Program-made: the position numbers and the translations under genes
In this document: positions 60,183-64,000 of the stretch, piece after piece
How positions within the stretch are numbered: position 1 is the stretch's first letter
Layout: every line of letters starts with the position of its first letter
From: Flavobacterium succinicans LMG 10402
Lineage (GTDB): Bacteria > Bacteroidota > Bacteroidia > Flavobacteriales > Flavobacteriaceae
Assembly (NCBI RefSeq): GCF_000611675.1
Contig: NZ_JATV01000006.1
Coordinates: 124,001-188,000 of the forward strand
Length of the DNA stretch: 64,000 bases
Direction of reading: 5' to 3'
The notes under the pieces: model-generated
What the model saw: the letters and a program-made list of their open reading frames with translations, nothing else
Databases searched by the model: none
What the model was told of the DNA's origin: nothing

Positions 60183-60229
60183 CCGCAAATTACCATTGAT
60201 AAGAATGAAAATAATTAGCGAATTTGCGG
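60183..60229. repeat. Intergenic inverted repeat (CCGCAAATT arms)
   Basis: CCGCAAATT at 60183-60191 is complemented by AATTTGCGG at 60221-60229, with an AT-rich centre. It resembles the long-stem hairpin at 29181-29225 in position (between converging units) and in the AATT-containing arm design, though not in exact sequence. Confidence 0.5.
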
Positions 60230-60242
60230 TATTGTTGAAAAA

Positions 60243-61454
60243 CTATCTTTTGTTAGATAATGTGCGATACGAAAGGTAAAAACTGATCAAAGTCAAGCAA
60301 GAGGCCAAGAAAAAAGGAGCGCCAGGCAAATAAATCGGGCCATTTTTGACGGTCGCAAAGGCGAATAAATTGGTCATCAATAAAGGTCCAAATACGCCAC
60401 ACAAACTCATCAAACTCGTTAAGGCACCTTGTAATTCTCCTTGTTCGTTAGCAGGCACTTGACTCGATATCACTCCTTGAATACTAGGCCCAGCGATTCC
60501 ACCCAAACAATACGGAATCAAAAATACGAACATCATCCAACTTTCGGTAGCCAAACCAAACAATAGTAATCCAATAGCAGAAAACGACATCCCTAAGTAA
60601 ATAGATTTCGTTTGTCCTAATCGAGGAATGATCTTCCGAATCAAAAATCCTTGAACAAAAGCGACTAATACTCCAACTACAGCAAGCGAATAGCCCACAA
60701 TTTCGGCTGTCCAATTGAATTTGTAAATTGTATAAAACGACCAATTAGATTGTACCGCGTGAGAGGCGATAAAAGTTAAAACCAACGAGACCACTAATCC
60801 CGAAACCACTGGATATTTCTTTAAATTTCGCAAGGAACTAATTGGATTGGCACGTTTCCATTCAAAAGCCCTACGATGGTCTTTGGATAAGGATTCTGGT
60901 AAAACAAAATAACCGTAGATGACATTCAACAATGTAAGTCCAGCAGCAATCAAAAAAGGCACATTCGTACCCCATTTGCTACTTATACCTCCAATTACAG
61001 GGCCAATAATAAAACCTAAACCAAAAGCGGCGCCTATCAAACCAAAATTTTGTGCTCTTTTTTCGGGTGTACTAATATCAGCAATATAAGCCGTAGCAGT
61101 ACTAAAACTCGCGCCCATGATTCCCGCTATAATTCGGCCCACAAAAAGCCACGCTATGGATGGTGCAAAGGCATGAAATATATAATCCAATCCCAGTCCA
61201 AATAGCGATAGTAACAAAATAGGTCGTCTACCAAAACGATCACTTAAGCCACCCAAAATAGGAGAAAAAAGAAACTGCATGATGGCGTATGAAAACAACA
61301 ACCAACCTCCATATTTTGAAGCTTCACTGATTCCATGCCCAGTAAGGTTTTCAATCAATTTGGGTACTATTGGAATAATAATTCCCAAACCAATGACATC
61401 TACTAGAACAGTAATAAAAATAAACAGCAAGGCATTATTATTTTGTCTTATCAT
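60243..61454 (-). CDS. MFS transporter, TCR/Tet (drug-proton antiporter) family
   Basis: The start is placed at 61454 ([13 protein letters not shown], 403 residues) rather than five codons earlier, as the leader MILFF is dispensable. Twelve hydrophobic segments are visible. Motif A between TM2 and TM3 is [12 protein letters not shown], motif B/C-type stretches include [21 protein letters not shown] and [15 protein letters not shown]. This is the tetracycline-exporter-like branch, which exports varied drugs by proton exchange; the substrate is unknown. It follows a kinase-like gene by 31 bp and is probably co-transcribed with it. Confidence 0.88.
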   Translation of the reverse strand: MIRQNNNALLFIFITVLVDVIGLGIIIPIVPKLIENLTGHGISEASKYGGWLLFSYAIMQFLFSPILGGLSDRFGRRPILLLSLFGLGLDYIFHAFAPSIAWLFVGRIIAGIMGASFSTATAYIADISTPEKRAQNFGLIGAAFGLGFIIGPVIGGISSKWGTNVPFLIAAGLTLLNVIYGYFVLPESLSKDHRRAFEWKRANPISSLRNLKKYPVVSGLVVSLVLTFIASHAVQSNWSFYTIYKFNWTAEIVGYSLAVVGVLVAFVQGFLIRKIIPRLGQTKSIYLGMSFSAIGLLLFGLATESWMMFVFLIPYCLGGIAGPSIQGVISSQVPANEQGELQGALTSLMSLCGVFGPLLMTNLFAFATVKNGPIYLPGAPFFLASCLTLISFYLSYRTLSNKR

Positions 61455-61485
61455 AAAAAATAAAATCAACTAATGAAATGTAACA

Positions 61486-62547
61486 TTAAAAGCCCGGGCT
61501 AATATGAGTGTTTTTAAAATTTCGGGTCACAAAATCAAAAGCCGCATTCATAATACCTCCCATTGATTTAGCATGTTTAAAATTGATATCATGGGTATAA
61601 TTGAATAATTCTTGCTTTAATCGATTCACGTGCTCTATGGGAGCCACGGGATCATTGGTCATAATTTGAACCAATCGTTTGATTCTATTTTCGTATGATT
61701 TAATTCTTTTGGCCATAGCAGAACGTTCCTCATACTTGTATTGTTCGATAGAACTTTCTTGTAATTTATCTTTCACCAATAGCACCATGGGGTAATTTTC
61801 TTTGAAAAATTGAGGGCGATACACTTTAAAATTTCCTTCATAAGTTTGTTGATCAAAATCAATCGCTCGAATGCGATACACCACTTGATCAAAATCGTGT
61901 GTGGGAACAATTACATAATTATAAGCCCTCATATCCCCTAGCAGACGGATCATACAACGTTCATTAAACTTAACAAATTCCTTCGCGATTTGTGCTTTGG
62001 CCGTTTCTGAACATTTTGACAAACGTTCTTTCATGAACATATCGCCTGGAATACCCATAATATGCTCCTCCACCAATGTGTCACCATACACTAAAAAGTT
62101 AATTTTATCTGGCGAAAGTATGTGTTCAAACTCTAAACCATATACTCTAGATGCGTCGGCTTTTTTAATATAAAAGTGAGTATAATTGTCGTTTAAAATA
62201 TTTCTAACTTTAATACGGAACGGCTTCGAATTCCCGAACGTACAATAATCGATACAGTCGATATTGAGGTATTTTATGATATTGGTATTTCCATCAGAAT
62301 GAAGTAAGGAATAAATTTTCATCAGCGTCAAATCGATCTCAGCCCTTTCAAATTCATTATAATACACGCGAATCCAAAGCGTATCGTTGTTTTTTTTATC
62401 GTATACATTTATGGCACCCGAAAATCGTAATAAATCATCGTAAAAAATAGGCACTTTTGAAATGCGTTCAAATCGCTCTAAATATTCCATTAAAGGCTTG
62501 TTGATAGGATAAGATGGCTTTTTAAAAACCATTAACGGCTCGCTCAT
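61486..62547 (-). CDS. Conserved hypothetical protein with kinase-like motifs
   Basis: A 353-residue soluble protein. Two motifs fit the phosphotransferase fold: RLLGDMRAYNYVIVP (Asp205...Asn210, as in HGDxxxxN) and IRAIDFDQQTYEG (Asp230, as in the DFG/IDFD segment), with candidate nucleotide-binding Lys/Glu upstream in YIKKADASRVYGLEF. Spacing is similar to aminoglycoside-phosphotransferase-like kinases. The glycine loop is not clear and the His before Gly-Asp is replaced by Leu, so activity is uncertain. It lies upstream of an MFS exporter in the same operon. The kinase relation is inference from motifs. Confidence 0.6.
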   Translation of the reverse strand: MSEPLMVFKKPSYPINKPLMEYLERFERISKVPIFYDDLLRFSGAINVYDKKNNDTLWIRVYYNEFERAEIDLTLMKIYSLLHSDGNTNIIKYLNIDCIDYCTFGNSKPFRIKVRNILNDNYTHFYIKKADASRVYGLEFEHILSPDKINFLVYGDTLVEEHIMGIPGDMFMKERLSKCSETAKAQIAKEFVKFNERCMIRLLGDMRAYNYVIVPTHDFDQVVYRIRAIDFDQQTYEGNFKVYRPQFFKENYPMVLLVKDKLQESSIEQYKYEERSAMAKRIKSYENRIKRLVQIMTNDPVAPIEHVNRLKQELFNYTHDINFKHAKSMGGIMNAAFDFVTRNFKNTHISPGF

Positions 62548-62563
62548 AAGAATGTATTTTTTA

Positions 62564-62571
62564 CAAATTTA
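62564..62571 (-). promoter_or_regulatory. -7 box of the kinase-like/MFS operon
   Basis: On the reverse strand this reads TAAATTTG (TAnnTTTG), 17 bp upstream of the start codon at 62547. Confidence 0.55.
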
Positions 62572-62681
62572 AGTAATTTCAGTTGTTATGCTGAGAAAAC
62601 CCATGCTTGACAAGGTTTTTTATTCCTTTTTAAAACAAATTTTATATCGAATACACTTTTGTGGTATAAAAAAGTAAGCAA

Positions 62682-63629
62682 ATGAGTAACAAATACTGTA
62701 TTGAGTCGTCCTATAATAAACTAAAAATAACGCACTTGGAAACTATACTCAGCATCAATAATCTCAACAAACGATATGGCAAAATACAAGCCTTGAAAAA
62801 TGTTTCGTTTGAGATAAAAAAAGGCAATGTTTACGGAATTTTGGGCCCAAATGGAAGTGGTAAATCTACCACACTAGGCATTACACTCAATGTAGTTAAT
62901 GCTTCATCCGGCAACTATCAATGGTTTGATGGAACAACAGAAACGCATGAGGCGCTCAAAAAAGTAGGCGCCATCATCGAAAGGCCTAATTTTTATCCGT
63001 ACATGACTGCACATGAAAATCTTAAATTAGTGTGCAAAATAAAAAACATCAATTATTCTAAAATTGAAGAAAAATTAGAATTGGTAGGGCTTATCGAAAG
63101 AAAAGACAGCAAATTCAGCACTTTTTCTTTGGGTATGAAACAACGCTTGGCCATTGCCTCTGCCCTACTCAACGATCCCGAGATTTTGATTTTGGATGAA
63201 CCCACCAATGGTTTAGATCCACAAGGTATTCATCAAATTCGGGATATTATCAAAAAAATAGCCGCTTTAGGCACCACAATTTTGTTGGCCTCCCACCTTT
63301 TAGACGAAGTAGAAAAAGTATGCTCTCACGTTGTTGTTTTACAAAAAGGCGAAATTTTGTATGCTGGTCCTGTGGACGGAATAGCTGCAAATGAAGGATT
63401 TTTTGAACTAGAAGCAGATGACAATCAAGCACTCAAAGCCATGCTGCAAACACATCCTGCTGTAGAAAAAGTGGTCGATGAAGATGCTAAAATATTGGTC
63501 TACTTGAAAAGCGAGTGGCCAGCATCAGATTTGAATCGCTACTTATTTGACAATCAGATCACGCTAAAGCACCTTGTAAAACGTAAAAACAGTTTGGAGG
63601 AGCAATTTTTAACATTGACCAAAAAATAG
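62682..63629 (+). CDS. ABC transporter ATP-binding protein
   Basis: A 315-residue ATPase of the CcmA/DrrA-type. Walker A GPNGSGKST, signature FSLGMKQRLAIASAL (LSGGQ equivalent SLGMK), Walker B ILILDEPTNGLDPQG and H-loop LLASHLL are present, and a C-terminal 90-residue domain of unknown binding function follows. The ATG at 62682 adds 18 residues before LETILSINNLNKRYG, where the family usually starts, so an internal TTG (62736) is a possible alternative. A permease gene begins 31 bp downstream, forming one transporter. The substrate is unknown. Confidence 0.9.
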   Translation: MSNKYCIESSYNKLKITHLETILSINNLNKRYGKIQALKNVSFEIKKGNVYGILGPNGSGKSTTLGITLNVVNASSGNYQWFDGTTETHEALKKVGAIIERPNFYPYMTAHENLKLVCKIKNINYSKIEEKLELVGLIERKDSKFSTFSLGMKQRLAIASALLNDPEILILDEPTNGLDPQGIHQIRDIIKKIAALGTTILLASHLLDEVEKVCSHVVVLQKGEILYAGPVDGIAANEGFFELEADDNQALKAMLQTHPAVEKVVDEDAKILVYLKSEWPASDLNRYLFDNQITLKHLVKRKNSLEEQFLTLTKK

Positions 63630-63659
63630 TTTACTTTCTCTACCTCTAAAAATAAAATC

Positions 63660-64000
63660 ATGAAACGATTACTCGCTATAGAACTCCAAAAAATCTGGTT
63701 GAATAAAGCCAGTAGAGTCCTTACTCTTACTTATTTTATATTGCTTTCCTTTATCGCCTTAATTGCCTCTATCAAATTTGATTTGGGTGTTTTCAAATTT
63801 CACTTGGCCGAAATGGGTATCTTTAACTTCCCTTTTATTTGGCATTTCAACACCTATATTGCCGCTATTTTAAAATTCTTTTTAGCCATTGTTATTGTTT
63901 CGATGATGGCCAACGAATACAGTTATGGCACGCTAAAACAAAACCTCATCGATGGTATGAGCAAAAAAGAACTGGTATTATCTAAATTCCTAACTGTAGT
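63660..64000 (+). CDS. ABC transporter permease (partial, runs off right edge)
   Basis: ATG at 63660 begins MKRLLAIELQKIWLNKASRV, the usual start of an ABC-2 permease. A first membrane helix (about 21-38, LTLTYFILLSFIALIASI) and a second (about 62-82, AAILKFFLAIVIVSMMA) are visible, followed by the cytoplasmic coupling segment NEYSYGTLKQNLIDGMSKKE, typical of the family. It pairs with the ATPase gene upstream. The C-terminal part is not in the window. Confidence 0.82.
   Translation, partial: MKRLLAIELQKIWLNKASRVLTLTYFILLSFIALIASIKFDLGVFKFHLAEMGIFNFPFIWHFNTYIAAILKFFLAIVIVSMMANEYSYGTLKQNLIDGMSKKELVLSKFLTV

Noticed and set aside
1..64000. tRNA, rRNA, CRISPR or phage modules
   Set aside because: No tRNA cloverleaf, rRNA segment, spacer-repeat array, integrase or capsid genes were recognised on either strand by reading; a covariance search could still reveal small RNAs.

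Overview
The window looks like a chromosome segment of a Flavobacterium-type member of the Bacteroidota. The evidence is: an AT-rich sequence with A-rich leaders and few recognisable Shine-Dalgarno sites; several promoters with the flavobacterial -7 box TAnnTTTG, some with an upstream TTG; secreted proteins with C-terminal type IX secretion (T9SS) sorting domains; a TonB receptor with an N-terminal carboxypeptidase-like domain; and families typical of this group (DUF4251, BatA, LETM1-related, DUF6146-like). No rRNA, tRNA or CRISPR array was seen. Most of the window is ordinary housekeeping chromosome with a few accessory insertions.

Layout. 1-6.2 kb: small envelope proteins (NlpE-like, DUF4251, META), an apparently exported superoxide dismutase, a complete IS1595-type insertion sequence, a LETM1-related protein and Dps. 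6.4-12.4 kb: YchF, a large TonB receptor, a methyltransferase and a secreted protein. 12.6-21.2 kb: ferredoxin, acyl-CoA reductase, serine biosynthesis (SerC and an ACT-less SerA-like enzyme), small membrane proteins, MsrA-FolE, a LolD-like ATPase and a TIGR02757 protein. 21.3-27.7 kb: a tight five-gene operon (HEAT-repeat protein, processive GT2 synthase, YaiO-type outer-membrane barrel, DUF4838 glycosidase-like protein, degenerate receiver domain) that reads as a synthase-dependent exopolysaccharide system. 27.8-36.8 kb: DEAD-box helicase, lactonase, a BatA / metal-site-less dihydroorotase / membrane protein / esterase operon, and a reverse-strand MBL / hypothetical / GNAT operon. 36.9-41 kb: a large conserved unknown, YciI, and menI-menF-bcp. 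41.2-46.9 kb: a beta-helix lipoprotein and two tandem 613-residue T9SS-secreted nucleases. 47.0-50.7 kb: purL, carrying two in-frame insertions of palindrome-type repeat DNA. 51.0-60.1 kb: acyl-CoA ligase and a MarR-headed fatty-acid beta-oxidation operon interrupted by two four-helix-bundle (S23/IVP-like) genes, each flanked by inverted repeats. 60.2-64 kb: an MFS exporter with a kinase-like unknown, and an ABC transporter running off the right edge.

The most unusual signals are the exopolysaccharide operon with its phospho-acceptor-less receiver, the four-helix-bundle cassettes inside the beta-oxidation operon, the repeats that became coding sequence in purL, and a dispersed structured repeat present in three intergenic regions (15.35, 30.6 and 50.8 kb). 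Several gene starts are placed downstream of the longest reading frame, because a recognisable promoter or a conserved N-terminus lies inside the longer frame.
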